64,000 nt of DNA from Sphingorhabdus sp. Alg239-R122. GTDB taxonomy: Bacteria > Pseudomonadota > Alphaproteobacteria > Sphingomonadales > Sphingomonadaceae. Within the stretch, counting starts at the first letter, position 1. Each line of letters opens with the position of its first letter. Below the pieces are notes generated by a model. It saw only the letters and a program-made list of their open reading frames with translations. It ran no database searches and had not been told where the DNA came from. The position numbers were made by a program, and so were the translations under genes. Shown here in pieces: positions 44,041-53,440 of the stretch. The DNA lies in NCBI RefSeq assembly GCF_900537065.1, contig NZ_UNRC01000003.1:1-64000 (forward strand), in the 5' to 3' direction.

Positions 44041-44298
44041 TGCGCATTCTTTCGTGTTTGAGCGGTATTTGCAATCCGGCTACCGTGTGGCCGGTGAATT
44101 GGGAGTGAACCGGCGATATGTGCATCCACAGTGGCCGAGTGACATAAAATATCATTTGCAAATAAAAAAACATAAATAATTTTCTTGCGGTCCTGTTGGA
44201 TATTTTGTCATAACGAAAATTGCACGGCCTGATGTCACCTGCAAAATGTAGCGGACTCGGGACGGTAAATGAAATAGGGTAAGGAGTGACGTTTCTGA

Positions 44299-44991
44299 AT
44301 GGCTTATGCTGATCAAGAGATGAGCGGAAACAAGATTGTTTCCCTGATCGTCGTTGCACTGTTACATATTGTTGTTGGCTATGCCTTTATTTCGGGTCTG
44401 GCTTACCAAGCATATGAGCAAGTGAAAGAAGAAATAACCACCATCGAAATCACTGAGGACGAGCCTCCACCAGAGGAAGAGCCTCCGCCACCTGAAGAGA
44501 TTCCGGATGTTCAGCCGCCACCAGTTGTGGTGCCTCCGCCACCTATTCAGGTGCCGCAGCAGAACAGGCCGCAGATACAGCAGCAGCAGGAAATACCAGA
44601 GCAGGCCCCCGTAGTGGAAGTGGCTGCCCCGCCTGCACCGCCACCGCCAGCTGCACCACCGCCACCGCCACCGCCGCCTTCAAAAGCGAAAGGGGCAACA
44701 CCACGCGGTAATACTGGCCGCTGGGGTGCCCAGGCCCAGAGCAGTTATCCTTCACGGGCTATCCGTGAGGAGCGCGAGGGTACGGTTGGCTTCCGTCTCA
44801 CCGTCAGTGCCAAGGGACGGGCGACTAACTGTACTGTCACCAGTTCCAGTGGTCACTCTGATCTTGATGCGGCGGCATGTAAGGCCATGCGACGTGTCGC
44901 GAGGTTCAGGCCTGCACTGGATGATGCCGGTAATCCAACGACAGGGAGTTGGAATAGCCGTGTCCGATATGAATTGGACAATGTCAGATAA
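44299..44991 (+). CDS. tonB: Energy transducer TonB
   Basis: 230 residues: short cytoplasmic N terminus, one membrane helix (about 16-36, 'VSLIVVALLHIVVGYAFI'), a Glu/Pro and Pro-rich periplasmic spacer (about 55-135) and a C-terminal TonB domain (about 145-230) with 'YPSRAIREEREGTVGFRLTV' and the 'SSGHSDLDAAACKAMRRVARF' region. Couples the inner-membrane proton gradient to outer-membrane receptors. First gene of tonB-exbB-exbD-exbD. Confidence 0.95.
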   Translation: MAYADQEMSGNKIVSLIVVALLHIVVGYAFISGLAYQAYEQVKEEITTIEITEDEPPPEEEPPPPEEIPDVQPPPVVVPPPPIQVPQQNRPQIQQQQEIPEQAPVVEVAAPPAPPPPAAPPPPPPPPSKAKGATPRGNTGRWGAQAQSSYPSRAIREEREGTVGFRLTVSAKGRATNCTVTSSSGHSDLDAAACKAMRRVARFRPALDDAGNPTTGSWNSRVRYELDNVR

Positions 44992-45039
44992 TATAAATTA
45001 TCCTGTATGATTTTTGATTTTTCTTGAGAGGTAAAGATT

Positions 45040-45831
45040 ATGTATATGCAAGTTCTAGCAGCTGCTGCCGAAGCGGCCGAGGTAAAAGCAAAGTTTGGTT
45101 TTTGGGAAGCTCTTAATGAAGGCGGTGTCATTGCATATGCCACCGTTATCATCCTTGCCATTATGTCTTTTGGTTCTTTCTACATCCTGTTCACCAAACT
45201 TTTTGAACAGCAGAAAATTTTCAAGCAGGGTCGTTCTGTGCGCCAGACATTCTGGCGTTCGAACAGCCTGAAAGAAGGCGCTGCCAAGCTAGACAAGAAT
45301 AGCGCCTACCGTCAGATCGTGGACGACGGCATTCAGGCTCAGGAACAACATGAAAAGCTGACCGATCCTGTAGAAGCTCATGACTGGCTGCACGGCTCGC
45401 TCGCACGTAGTGAGAGCGCTATTAACGCGAAGTTGGCTGGCGGCTTGCCATTCCTTGCAACCGTGGGTGCTACTGCACCGTTTATCGGTCTGTTCGGTAC
45501 AGTTGTTGGTATTTACCGCGCGCTGATCAAAATTGGCTCCAGCGGTTCCGCATCGATTGACGTTGTGGCTGGCCCCGTTGGTGAGGCGCTTATCATGACC
45601 GCACTGGGTCTGGCTGTGGCCGTGCCTGCCGTGCTTGCATATAACTGGCTGCAAAACCGCAATAAAGTTCTGGCGCAGCAGCTTGGAACATTTTCCAATG
45701 ATGTGCTTGGCTACATGGCTTCAGGCGGTTCCGTAAAGCCTGCCACTCTGGCAGCGGCTCCTGCCAAGGCGGCACCTAAAAAGCCTGCAGCTGCACCAGC
45801 CGGCGGCGTAAAAACACCGCCTAAAAAATAA
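45040..45831 (+). CDS. exbB: Biopolymer transport protein ExbB
   Basis: 263 residues of the MotA/TolQ/ExbB proton channel family with three membrane helices (about 30-55, 140-165, 180-205). Conserved 'LPFLATVGATAPFIGLFGTVVGIYRAL' region (glycine-rich loop and helix 2) and 'GPVGEALIMTALGLAVAVPAVLAYNW' region (helix 3). The Ala/Lys/Pro-rich tail is unusual but common in this group. Energises TonB with ExbD. Followed by a strong hairpin before exbD. Confidence 0.95.
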   Translation: MYMQVLAAAAEAAEVKAKFGFWEALNEGGVIAYATVIILAIMSFGSFYILFTKLFEQQKIFKQGRSVRQTFWRSNSLKEGAAKLDKNSAYRQIVDDGIQAQEQHEKLTDPVEAHDWLHGSLARSESAINAKLAGGLPFLATVGATAPFIGLFGTVVGIYRALIKIGSSGSASIDVVAGPVGEALIMTALGLAVAVPAVLAYNWLQNRNKVLAQQLGTFSNDVLGYMASGGSVKPATLAAAPAKAAPKKPAAAPAGGVKTPPKK

Positions 45832-45838
45832 AGAATTT

Positions 45839-45863
45839 CGGGAGCATCTTTGAGGTGCTCCCG
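45839..45863 (+). other. Hairpin between exbB and the first exbD
   Basis: CGGGAGCA (45839-45846) pairs with TGCTCCCG (45856-45863), extended inside by a G-U and a C-G pair, loop of 5. It begins 7 nt after the exbB stop and has no T run, so it is not a standard terminator. Likely an mRNA processing or stability element. Confidence 0.6.
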
Positions 45864-45970
45864 GCATTCAATCGTTTGGCCAGCGACTTTACGGCCGTAA
45901 GTTTTGACAGGGCTGTTTGGGATATGCCGTATAAGGCAAGCCAGATTGTCCAAGGATAGGATATAAAGCA

Positions 45971-46498
45971 ATGGCAATGAGTACCGGCGGTGGCGGCGAT
46001 GAAACGCCGATGTCAGACATTAACACGACTCCCTTGGTGGATGTCATGTTGGTTCTGCTTATCATCTTCCTGATTGCAATTCCTGTAGCAATTCAGAATG
46101 TTGACCAGTTGGAAATTCCAATTCTGGAAAATGAAAAATCCGATGACAGTGCTGAAAACGTACTGCTTTCCATCTCAGCGACTGACGATGCCGGGCGGGC
46201 ACCAAACACGCCTGGATATACTGGAGCATCGCAAAACGGCGAATGCATGGTCTATTTACAGGTAACGCCAGTGGACTCCCAGCAGCTTTATGATTTTAGC
46301 CTGAAGCGTATGGAAAGCTTCATCGAATCACGCGGTGGTGTGGAGAATATTGATCCTGATGATGTGCCAGAAGTGCATATCCGTTCTGACGTTAATACAC
46401 CATGGCAGTGCATTGGCGGTGCGATATACCAGATGCAGGCCGCAGGTTATCCGGCAGTTGGTTTTATTTCGAACCCGCAGGACCCCAACCCGTCATAA
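45971..46498 (+). CDS. exbD: ExbD-type biopolymer transport protein, first copy
   Basis: 175 residues, longer than a usual ExbD (about 140). N-terminal 'DETPMSDINTTPLVDVMLVLLIIFLIA' region with the membrane Asp (in 'LVDVMLVLL') needed for proton use, then a periplasmic domain with an extra stretch (about 55-110) and two cysteines ('GECMVYL', 'WQCIGGA') that may form a disulfide. Works with ExbB and TonB. Confidence 0.93.
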   Translation: MAMSTGGGGDETPMSDINTTPLVDVMLVLLIIFLIAIPVAIQNVDQLEIPILENEKSDDSAENVLLSISATDDAGRAPNTPGYTGASQNGECMVYLQVTPVDSQQLYDFSLKRMESFIESRGGVENIDPDDVPEVHIRSDVNTPWQCIGGAIYQMQAAGYPAVGFISNPQDPNPS

Positions 46499-46557
46499 TT
46501 GGCAAGCAGCGTGGCTGCGTGACTATAATTTTTAAAGTTATTTAGGAGTATTTCATT

Positions 46558-47007
46558 ATGGCAATGAGCGGCGGCAAAGACGACGGCGAGCCAATGATGG
46601 AAATGAACACAACACCTCTCATCGATGTGATGCTGGTGTTGTTGATCATGTTCATTATCACCATTCCGATTGCGACCCATGCTGTGAACATTCCGCTCCC
46701 TGTGAGCCAGGATACACAGAATGACCCGCCAGTTGATCCGATCAAGAACAAGCTGATTATTGATACCAATAGCCAGTTGCTCTGGAACGGTGAAACTATT
46801 GATCAGCCAGCGCTTCAACGCCTTCTGGCACAGACCTTGGAAATGTCGGTGGAGCCTGAGCTTCAGTTCCAGCCGGAACCACGTGCACGATATGACCTGG
46901 TTGCAGAAACATTGCGTACCATTGAAAATTCAGGCGTGAATAAGTTCGGTTTTGTTGGCAATGAGCAATATCGCAATTTCAGTTCGCCACCTGTACCAGG
47001 TGCATAA
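46558..47007 (+). CDS. exbD: ExbD-type biopolymer transport protein, second copy
   Basis: 149 residues, usual ExbD length. 'EPMMEMNTTPLIDVMLVLLIMFIIT' region with the membrane Asp, and a periplasmic domain with 'YDLVAETLRTIENSGVNKFGFVGN'. It lacks the inserted stretch and the cysteines of the first copy, so the two are not interchangeable duplicates. Last gene of the tonB operon, followed by a good terminator. Confidence 0.94.
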   Translation: MAMSGGKDDGEPMMEMNTTPLIDVMLVLLIMFIITIPIATHAVNIPLPVSQDTQNDPPVDPIKNKLIIDTNSQLLWNGETIDQPALQRLLAQTLEMSVEPELQFQPEPRARYDLVAETLRTIENSGVNKFGFVGNEQYRNFSSPPVPGA

Positions 47008-47027
47008 ATCAATATAATATGATTTTG

Positions 47028-47056
47028 AAAAGGCGGCCTATGGGTCGCCTTTTTTT
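47028..47056 (+). terminator. Terminator of the tonB-exbBDD operon
   Basis: AAAAGGCGGCC-TATG-GGTCGCCTTTT (stem with one G-U), continuing into a run of T to 47056 and more T after one C. It begins 21 nt after the exbD stop. Confidence 0.9.
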
Positions 47057-47362
47057 CTTTTAGTTGGAAACAGCGGCAAAAACTCTGGCAGAGCTTTCAG
47101 TGGAAAGAACCACTGGCTTTCAAAGAAAAGCTTAGACGGGCAATCAAACAAGCTGTGTCAACTGATATGAGCCCTGTTTTCCTAAATAGATGCTGTGCAT
47201 GTGCGCATTCATCGGTTGGAGGAATACGTACGCTACAGCCCGGTTCGGGCTTGCGAACGCTTCTCCGTCAGACCTGTTTGGGCACACAATAATCACAAAA
47301 ACCTTCGACAGAAAATTCCCTGCAAGGGAGTGCAAAGCCCGCTTTCACCGTCCACTGTGTCT
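47057..47362. other. Gene-free stretch between exbD and the ABC transporter gene
   Basis: 306 nt without a believable gene. It holds an inverted repeat CAGTGG-AAAGAA-CCACTG (47098-47115) and, near the right end, TCCC/GGGA (47317-47329), a possible weak terminator of the ABC gene on the - strand. Otherwise I see nothing in it; short open frames lack ribosome sites. Confidence 0.5.
47312..47330 (-). terminator. Weak terminator-like hairpin after the ABC gene
   Basis: On the - strand TCCC-TTGCA-GGGA is followed by ATTTTCT, 33 nt after the ABC transporter stop. The stem is only 4-5 bp, so this is tentative. Confidence 0.3.
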
Positions 47363-49213
47363 CTATTTGGTTATGTTGGCGCTATTGCCACTGAACTGAA
47401 GGCTGGCGAGGCGCGCATATAGACCGCCGCGTGCTGACAACTCATCATGCGTTCCTTCTTCGACAATCTGGCCATCTTCCATCACGATAATGCGATCAGC
47501 GGTGCGAATGGTCGCAAGCCTGTGTGCAATAACTAATGTCGTGCGATCGGTCATAAGGTTGTCCAGTGCGTCCTGCACCAGTTTTTCGCTTTCCGCATCC
47601 AGCGCCGATGTAGCCTCATCGAGCAGTAATATTGGAGCGTTGCGCAGCAATGCGCGGGCAATCGACATACGCTGTCTCTGCCCACCTGAAAGGCGTGCGC
47701 CAGCCTCGCCCAGATAGCTGTCCAATCCTTCGGGCAGGGCACGCAGGAAAGCTGCTGCATTGGCAGCCTCTGCTGCGACCCAGATTTCCTCATCGCTGGT
47801 CTGCCAGTTGCCATAGCGCAGGTTGTCACGCGCTGTTGCTGCGAATAACACGCTTTCCTGCGGAACAAAGGCCATACGCCGACGGATATTCGCCGGATCC
47901 GCCGAAGGCAGCGCGACACCATCAATGCGGACGCTGCCGCTTTGCGGATCGTAAAAACGCTGTGCAAGCTGGAAGAGTGTCGACTTACCTGCACCTGAAG
48001 GCCCCACAATAGCGACCGTTTCACCTGGTGAGACAGTCAGCGTAAAATCCTTGAGCGCGGCAATGTCAGGACGCGTAGGATAGGAAAAGGAAACGCCTCG
48101 AAAGCTGATTTGTCCGCGCGGAGGTTCGGGCAACGCAACCGGCTTTGCAGGAGGCGCAATATCCGGTTCTTCTTGCAATAGCTCGGCTAGTCTGCTGGCA
48201 GCGCCAGCACCACGCAGCAAATCGCCATATACTTCGGTCAGTGCGCCAAATGCGCCTGCGACAAGCCCGCCAGTCAGCACAAAAGCAGCAATCGTACCAC
48301 CTGTCAGGCGGCCTTGCGCTACATCAACAGCGCCCTTCCACATGAGCATTGTAATGGCACCAAAAATCAATGCGATAACGATGGATGTCATGATAGCACG
48401 TAGCCTGATGCGCTTCTTGGCTATGTCAAATGTCGCCTCTGCCGCACCAGAAAATCGTTCGGACTCACGCTTTTCCTGACCGAAAGCCTGTACGATTTTC
48501 ATTGCACCCAGCGTTTCGGCAATCATGGCGCCAACATCAGCGACACGGTCTTGGCTGGTACGCGACACATTACGTAATTTACTACCTAGCAGGACGATAG
48601 GCAGAACAATAACGGGAATGCCGATCAGGAGTGCCGCTGTCAGTTTGGGAGCAAGAGTGAACAGGTAAACCACTCCGCCTATTCCCATCACGACATTGCG
48701 CAATGCGACGGATAGAGTAGTGCCTACGACCTGTTCGATAATGGCAGTATCGGATGTCATGCGAGACGCGATTTCGGAGGGGCGGTTTTGTTCAAAAAAG
48801 CCCGGCGGTAACCGCAAAAGGTTTTTTTGCACCGCAAGGCGGATATCTGCAACGACGCGTTCCCCCAGCCATGACACAAAATAGAAGCGCAGAGCTGTCG
48901 CAATGGCCAGCACCACCACAATCATGAAAAGATAATAGAAATATTGCGATATATCACCGCCCGCGCTGCCAAAGCCGTCATCTATGACGCGTTTGAACCC
49001 CGCCGGAATGGCAAGCGTAGCCATTGCCGCAGTAAATAGAGAAAGAACAGCAAAAATAATCTGGCGCGGATAGTTGGAGGCAAAATCCCAAACCATCCGC
49101 AAATTGCCGATACGCCGCACCGGGCTATCCTTCTGCTCTTCGGAATCGAGAATTTTGGCGGTTTCAGCAGGTATGGACAGCTGTGTCTGGGATTGATTTT
49201 CTATATTGCTCAT
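47363..49213 (-). CDS. ABC exporter, membrane and ATPase domains fused
   Basis: 616 residues from ATG 49213 ('MSNIENQSQTQL'); the frame is open further but without a natural start. Six membrane helices (about 55-350, 'LRLPPGFFEQNRPSEIASRM' coupling region) and an ATPase domain (about 370-605) with Walker A 'GPSGAGKST', signature 'LSGGQRQRMSIARALL', Walker B 'ILLLDEATSALD' and 'VIAHRLATIRTADRI'. MsbA-like type of half transporter that works as a homodimer; lipid or drug substrate cannot be told. Divergent from phaZ. Confidence 0.92.
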   Translation of the reverse strand: MSNIENQSQTQLSIPAETAKILDSEEQKDSPVRRIGNLRMVWDFASNYPRQIIFAVLSLFTAAMATLAIPAGFKRVIDDGFGSAGGDISQYFYYLFMIVVVLAIATALRFYFVSWLGERVVADIRLAVQKNLLRLPPGFFEQNRPSEIASRMTSDTAIIEQVVGTTLSVALRNVVMGIGGVVYLFTLAPKLTAALLIGIPVIVLPIVLLGSKLRNVSRTSQDRVADVGAMIAETLGAMKIVQAFGQEKRESERFSGAAEATFDIAKKRIRLRAIMTSIVIALIFGAITMLMWKGAVDVAQGRLTGGTIAAFVLTGGLVAGAFGALTEVYGDLLRGAGAASRLAELLQEEPDIAPPAKPVALPEPPRGQISFRGVSFSYPTRPDIAALKDFTLTVSPGETVAIVGPSGAGKSTLFQLAQRFYDPQSGSVRIDGVALPSADPANIRRRMAFVPQESVLFAATARDNLRYGNWQTSDEEIWVAAEAANAAAFLRALPEGLDSYLGEAGARLSGGQRQRMSIARALLRNAPILLLDEATSALDAESEKLVQDALDNLMTDRTTLVIAHRLATIRTADRIIVMEDGQIVEEGTHDELSARGGLYARLASLQFSGNSANITK

Positions 49214-49386
49214 GCGCACCCGCGTAGCAGCCCGCGGCAGGGCGCTCAATGTTTTTACGATCTGCTTTTGCAGCTGACCTGAAGCCGCAATGTGGATAAA
49301 TGGCGCTTTTATATGGTGCAGCGCAATATCGTCTGCTACCGCGGTGGCAAATATGGGCAAACTGTACCGACAGGGAACTGAATAAA

Positions 49387-50703
49387 ATGCTTTATAACGG
49401 ATATGAAATGCAGCGCACCTTGCTCGCAAGTGCGAGCAACTGGGCCAATATGAGCGCACAAATGCTCAAGAATCCGGCCAATATATTCGGATATATGGCG
49501 GGTGGTCCGATTATGGCCTCGGCCCTGGAAGTTTTTGCACATGCGGCGGCGCCGCGCGGGAAACCGCCTTTCGGTCTTGATAAAATCGAATATGAAGGGG
49601 AATTGCTCAGTGTGGCCGAGGAAATCGTGCTGCAAAAACCGTTTGGCCAGTTGAAGAAATTCAGCCATGCGGGCAACGAAGGTAAACCCAAACTACTTAT
49701 TGTTGCGCCTATGTCTGGCCATTTCGCGACATTGCTTCGCGGCACAGTTGAGCGGATGATACCTGAGCATGAGGTCTATATTACCGACTGGCGTGATGCC
49801 CGGAACGTGCCTTTGTCTGAAGGTTCATTCGATCTGGATGACTATATAGATTATCTTGTCGAATTTCTGGAACATATGGGCCCCGGCGCGCATATGCTTG
49901 CCGTGTGCCAGCCTTCCGTACCATGTTTTGCTGCGGCGGCCATTATGTCAGCGGATAAGCATAAATGCCGTCCCAAGACGCTCACCATGATGGGCGGACC
50001 GATTGACACACGTGAAGCACCGACCGCAGTCAACACCATGGCGACACAGCGCCCGCACAGTTGGTTCGAACAAAATGTGGTTGCGACCGTACCAATTCAA
50101 TATGCAGGTGCGGGACGTAAGGTTTACCCCGGTTTTTTGCAACTGGCAGGTTTTATGTCAATGAATTTGGGTGGTCATCTCAACAGCCATTGGGAAATGT
50201 TTAAACATCTGGTCGATGGTGATGGCGATAGCGCGGACGCGACCAAGGAATTTTACGATGAATATCGCGCCATTTGCGACATGACTGCGGAATTTTACCT
50301 GCAGACGGTGGATCTGGTGTTCCAGACTCACGCCCTGCCACGCGGTGAAATGAAGCATCGCGGGCGTGAAGTCGATCTGTCTGCCATCAAGGATATTGCG
50401 CTGCTGGCCATTGAGGGTGAACGCGATGATATTAGCGGCCTTGGCCAGACCAAGGCGGCACTGATGCTCACGCCAAACCTGCCCGAAAAGCATAAAAAAT
50501 ACTATATGGCGGAAGGCGTTGGCCATTATGGCATTTTCAATGGCAGCAAGTGGCGCGAGCATATTGCGCCTGTTGTGGAGGAATGGATATTGGCGCATGA
50601 AAGCGCTGCAACACGCAAGTGTGCCAAAGTAGCACGGGTTGATCCCAAAAACTCTGCCGCACCGCATCTTGAGGACTTGCCCGAAGGGTCGGACTTCGCC
50701 TAA
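49387..50703 (+). CDS. phaZ: Intracellular polyhydroxyalkanoate depolymerase
   Basis: 438 residues from ATG 49387 ('MLYNGYEMQRTLL', the family start; the open frame runs further up). Breaks down stored PHB granules. Alpha/beta hydrolase with nucleophile motif 'MLAVCQPSVPCFAA' at about 170-183, where the cysteine of C-Q-P is the nucleophile, and 'HYGIFNGSKWREHIAPVVEEW' with the histidine near the end. 'YITDWRDARNVPLSEG' is also typical. Followed after 10 nt by the epimerase gene. Confidence 0.93.
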   Translation: MLYNGYEMQRTLLASASNWANMSAQMLKNPANIFGYMAGGPIMASALEVFAHAAAPRGKPPFGLDKIEYEGELLSVAEEIVLQKPFGQLKKFSHAGNEGKPKLLIVAPMSGHFATLLRGTVERMIPEHEVYITDWRDARNVPLSEGSFDLDDYIDYLVEFLEHMGPGAHMLAVCQPSVPCFAAAAIMSADKHKCRPKTLTMMGGPIDTREAPTAVNTMATQRPHSWFEQNVVATVPIQYAGAGRKVYPGFLQLAGFMSMNLGGHLNSHWEMFKHLVDGDGDSADATKEFYDEYRAICDMTAEFYLQTVDLVFQTHALPRGEMKHRGREVDLSAIKDIALLAIEGERDDISGLGQTKAALMLTPNLPEKHKKYYMAEGVGHYGIFNGSKWREHIAPVVEEWILAHESAATRKCAKVARVDPKNSAAPHLEDLPEGSDFA

Positions 50704-50713
50704 ACAGTCGACC

Positions 50714-51679
50714 ATGATCACATTACAATCAGCTCATGTCGAACGCTTTGCCGTGGATGGCGCGTTCATTATCTCACGCGGTGAAAAAACCGATGTCGAT
50801 GTTGTCGTCTGCGAAGTTACCGATGGCACCCATGTCGGACGCGGTGAGGGAACGCCCATTTACTATGAAGGCGAAACTGCGGAACTTTGCGTTGAAGCCA
50901 TAAATATGCGGTGCAAGCAGAACCGGCCACTGAGCCGTGAAGACCTGCTGGATAGCATGATGGAAGGCGCGGCGCGCAACGCACTGGATTGTGCACTTTG
51001 GGACCTTGAATCGAAACAGACAGGCAAGCCGGTATGGGAACTCGCAGGTCTTCCTGAACCCAAGCCGCTGGTCACTGCCTATACAATCTCGCTCGGCGAG
51101 CCTGAGGTGATGGAGGCTGATGCCCGCAAGGCGGCGGAGACCTATGCTCTGCTCAAGGTCAAGTTGAATGGTGAGAATGACCGTGCCCGTGTCGCTGCAG
51201 TGCGGGTTGGCGCGCCGAATGCGCGAATTATTGTCGATGCCAATGAAGCATGGGACGAGCTGGATATCGTCAGCGAAGCGATGGCGATGCATGAACTGGG
51301 CGTAGAGCTTATCGAACAGCCGGTATCTGCCGGTTTTGAAGACGAGTTGATGGGCGTCGAAACGCCGATGCCGCTATGCGCCGACGAAAGCTGTCACACA
51401 TCCGAGGATATCGAGCGTGTTGAAGATTGTTTTCAGGTTATCAACGTGAAGCTTGATAAGACAGGTGGCCTGACTGAAGCACTTCGCTTGGTTGAAAAAG
51501 CCAAAGAAGCTGATATGGGCATCATGGTTGGCTGCATGCTTTCCACATCGCTTGCTATCGGTCCTGCATTTGCATTGGCGCAGGTTGCGAACTGGGCGGA
51601 CCTGGATGGTCCTGCACTGCTGAAGAAAGACCGTGAGGGCGGTTTCAAATTTGAAGGTGGCATGATTAGCCAAGGCTGA
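50714..51679 (+). CDS. Dipeptide epimerase (L-Ala-D/L-Glu type), enolase superfamily
   Basis: 321 residues from ATG 50714. Enolase superfamily barrel of the YcjG/AEE type that epimerises the Glu in L-Ala-D-Glu of recycled peptidoglycan. Seen: 'LLKVKLNGEND' with the K-x-K acid/base, metal ligands in 'VDANEAWD', 'LIEQPV' and 'CADESCH', and second base in 'INVKLDKTGGL'. 10 nt after phaZ, likely same transcript although the functions differ. Followed by a strong terminator. Confidence 0.9.
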   Translation: MITLQSAHVERFAVDGAFIISRGEKTDVDVVVCEVTDGTHVGRGEGTPIYYEGETAELCVEAINMRCKQNRPLSREDLLDSMMEGAARNALDCALWDLESKQTGKPVWELAGLPEPKPLVTAYTISLGEPEVMEADARKAAETYALLKVKLNGENDRARVAAVRVGAPNARIIVDANEAWDELDIVSEAMAMHELGVELIEQPVSAGFEDELMGVETPMPLCADESCHTSEDIERVEDCFQVINVKLDKTGGLTEALRLVEKAKEADMGIMVGCMLSTSLAIGPAFALAQVANWADLDGPALLKKDREGGFKFEGGMISQG

Positions 51680-51696
51680 TATACTGATATGGCAAT

Positions 51697-51728
51697 AAAA
51701 AACCCTCGCATTGCTGCGAAGGTTTTTT
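51697..51728. terminator. Bidirectional terminator between the epimerase and thiolase genes
   Basis: AAAAAACCCTCGCA-TTGC-TGCGAAGGTTTTTT: a stem of 13 pairs with one mismatch, with an A run on the left and a T run on the right, so it can stop transcription in both directions between two convergent genes. Confidence 0.93.
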
Positions 51729-51748
51729 ATTGTTCCAGTGCCGAAGCC

Positions 51749-52927
51749 TTAGAAAACCTCGAACAGTCCGGCTGCACCCATGCCGCCGCCAACACACATG
51801 GTCACAACGACATATTTCGCGCCGCGGCGTTTGCCTTCGATAAGGGCATGGCCTGTGCAGCGTGCGCCTGTCATGCCATAGGGGTGGCCAATCGAGATTG
51901 AACCGCCATTGACGTTCAAAAGCTCGTCTGGAATGCCAAGCGTGTCCTGACAATACAGAACCTGTACCGCAAAAGCCTCATTAAGTTCCCACAGACCGAT
52001 ATCATCCATTTTAAGGTCGAAACGCTCAAGCAGCTTGGGGATGGCATAGATGGGACCAATGCCCATTTCATCGGGTTTCGTGCCTGCGACTGCCATGCCG
52101 ACATAACGGCCCAGCGGCGCAAGCCCGGCTTTTTCGGCCGCCTTTGCTTCCATCACAACACAGGCGGAAGAGCCATCTGAAAGCTGTGAAGCATTGCCCG
52201 CGGTAATTACAGCATCCGGGCCCATGACCGGGTTCAGGCCGGCCAGACCTTCCAGCGTGGTGGTCGGGCGGTTGCCTTCGTCTTTGGTAATAGTCACATC
52301 TTGCATGGAAACTTCACCGGTTTCCTTGTTCATCACGCCCATTGTGGTGGAAACAGGAACAATCTCGTCATCAAAATAGCCCGCTTCCTGCGCAGCGGCG
52401 GTGCGTTGCTGCGATTGCAGGGCATAGGCATCCTGCCGTTCACGGCTGATGCCATAGCGCGAAGCCACAGTTTCGGCTGTCTGCAGCATTGGCATGTAGA
52501 TATCATCATGCATCGCAACCAGCTCCTTGTCCGGCTGCATCCGCATTTCCTTGGTCTGCACAGTCGAGATGCTTTCCTGACCGCCCGCGACAACGCAGTC
52601 CATCCGGTCGATCACAACCTGTTTGGCGGCGGTGGCGATGCTCATCAGGCCAGAGGAGCACTGGCGATCAATTGTCATGCCCGAAACGGAAATCGGCATG
52701 CCTGAGCGCAGGCTGACGTTACGGGCCAGGTTGCCGCCTTGCGAACCTTGTTGCAGTGCGCTGCCCCAGATCACATCATCAATGCTTTCAGGGTCAATGC
52801 CAGCGCGTTCTACAGCGGCTTTGAATGAATAACTGCCCAGCGTTGGCCCGAGTGTGGTGTTAAATCCGCCCTTATAGGCTCTGCCGATAGGGGTCCGGGC
52901 GGTGGAGACGATGACTGCATCACGCAT
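51749..52927 (-). CDS. Acetyl-CoA C-acyltransferase (thiolase)
   Basis: 392 residues. Thiolase family: acyl-enzyme cysteine in '[17 protein letters not shown]' (about 90), '[18 protein letters not shown]', catalytic His in '[19 protein letters not shown]' and second Cys in '[15 protein letters not shown]'. Could act in fatty acid beta-oxidation or in synthesis of acetoacetyl-CoA for PHB; the neighbouring MaoC-type hydratase fits beta-oxidation or PHA supply. Reads left, 54 nt after the hydratase gene. Confidence 0.93.
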   Translation of the reverse strand: MRDAVIVSTARTPIGRAYKGGFNTTLGPTLGSYSFKAAVERAGIDPESIDDVIWGSALQQGSQGGNLARNVSLRSGMPISVSGMTIDRQCSSGLMSIATAAKQVVIDRMDCVVAGGQESISTVQTKEMRMQPDKELVAMHDDIYMPMLQTAETVASRYGISRERQDAYALQSQQRTAAAQEAGYFDDEIVPVSTTMGVMNKETGEVSMQDVTITKDEGNRPTTTLEGLAGLNPVMGPDAVITAGNASQLSDGSSACVVMEAKAAEKAGLAPLGRYVGMAVAGTKPDEMGIGPIYAIPKLLERFDLKMDDIGLWELNEAFAVQVLYCQDTLGIPDELLNVNGGSISIGHPYGMTGARCTGHALIEGKRRGAKYVVVTMCVGGGMGAAGLFEVF

Positions 52928-52981
52928 GATTGGGAATATCCTTATTGTTTGCTGTCCGCTTTGGAGCGGTGAGAGATAGGT

Positions 52982-53440
52982 TTATACGAAAAACTGGCTG
53001 ATCCATTCGGCCATGAGGGCAGGCTTGTCTTCGCCTTCAATCTCGACCGTGAATTCCAGTGTCTGTTGCCACTGGCCGGGTCGTTTTTCGGTGAGTTCGA
53101 GCAGTTTGAAATGGCCGCGTACGCGCTTGCCAGCGCGCACTGGTGCAAGAAAGCGGACTTTATTGCCGCCATAATTGACACCCATTTTAACACCCGCAAC
53201 GCGGGGCATATTGGATTTTGCACTCATCAACGGGAAGAGGGATAGCGTGAGGAAACCATGGGCAATCGTGCCGCCAAACGGCGTCAGTTTTGCTTTTTCC
53301 TCGTCAATATGGATGAACTGATGGTCGCCGGTTGCGTCAGCGAACTTGTTGATCATGTCCTGGTCAACCGTGATCCATTCTGATGAACCCAGTATTTCGC
53401 CAACCTTCGCGGTCATGTCCTGTGGTGAGATTTCAGCCAT
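52982..53440 (-). CDS. MaoC-like (R)-specific hydratase / NodN type
   Basis: 152 residues from ATG 53440 ('MAEISPQDMTAKVG'); the frame is open further upstream but without a start of support. Hot-dog fold; 'FADATGDHQFIHIDEEKA' holds the catalytic Asp and His of R-hydratases, and 'FGGTIAHGFLTLSLFPLM' is the second family stretch. Hydrates enoyl-CoA to (R)-3-hydroxyacyl-CoA. Upstream of the thiolase in the same direction. Confidence 0.9.
   Translation of the reverse strand: MAEISPQDMTAKVGEILGSSEWITVDQDMINKFADATGDHQFIHIDEEKAKLTPFGGTIAHGFLTLSLFPLMSAKSNMPRVAGVKMGVNYGGNKVRFLAPVRAGKRVRGHFKLLELTEKRPGQWQQTLEFTVEIEGEDKPALMAEWISQFFV

Noticed and set aside
44450-44700. Repetitive CC(A/G) stretch as a possible CRISPR or satellite repeat
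   Set aside because: It encodes the proline-rich spacer of TonB in frame; there is no spacer-repeat pattern.
47098-47115. CAGTGG-AAAGAA-CCACTG as a second terminator of the tonB operon
   Set aside because: No T run follows and a good terminator already lies upstream at 47028.
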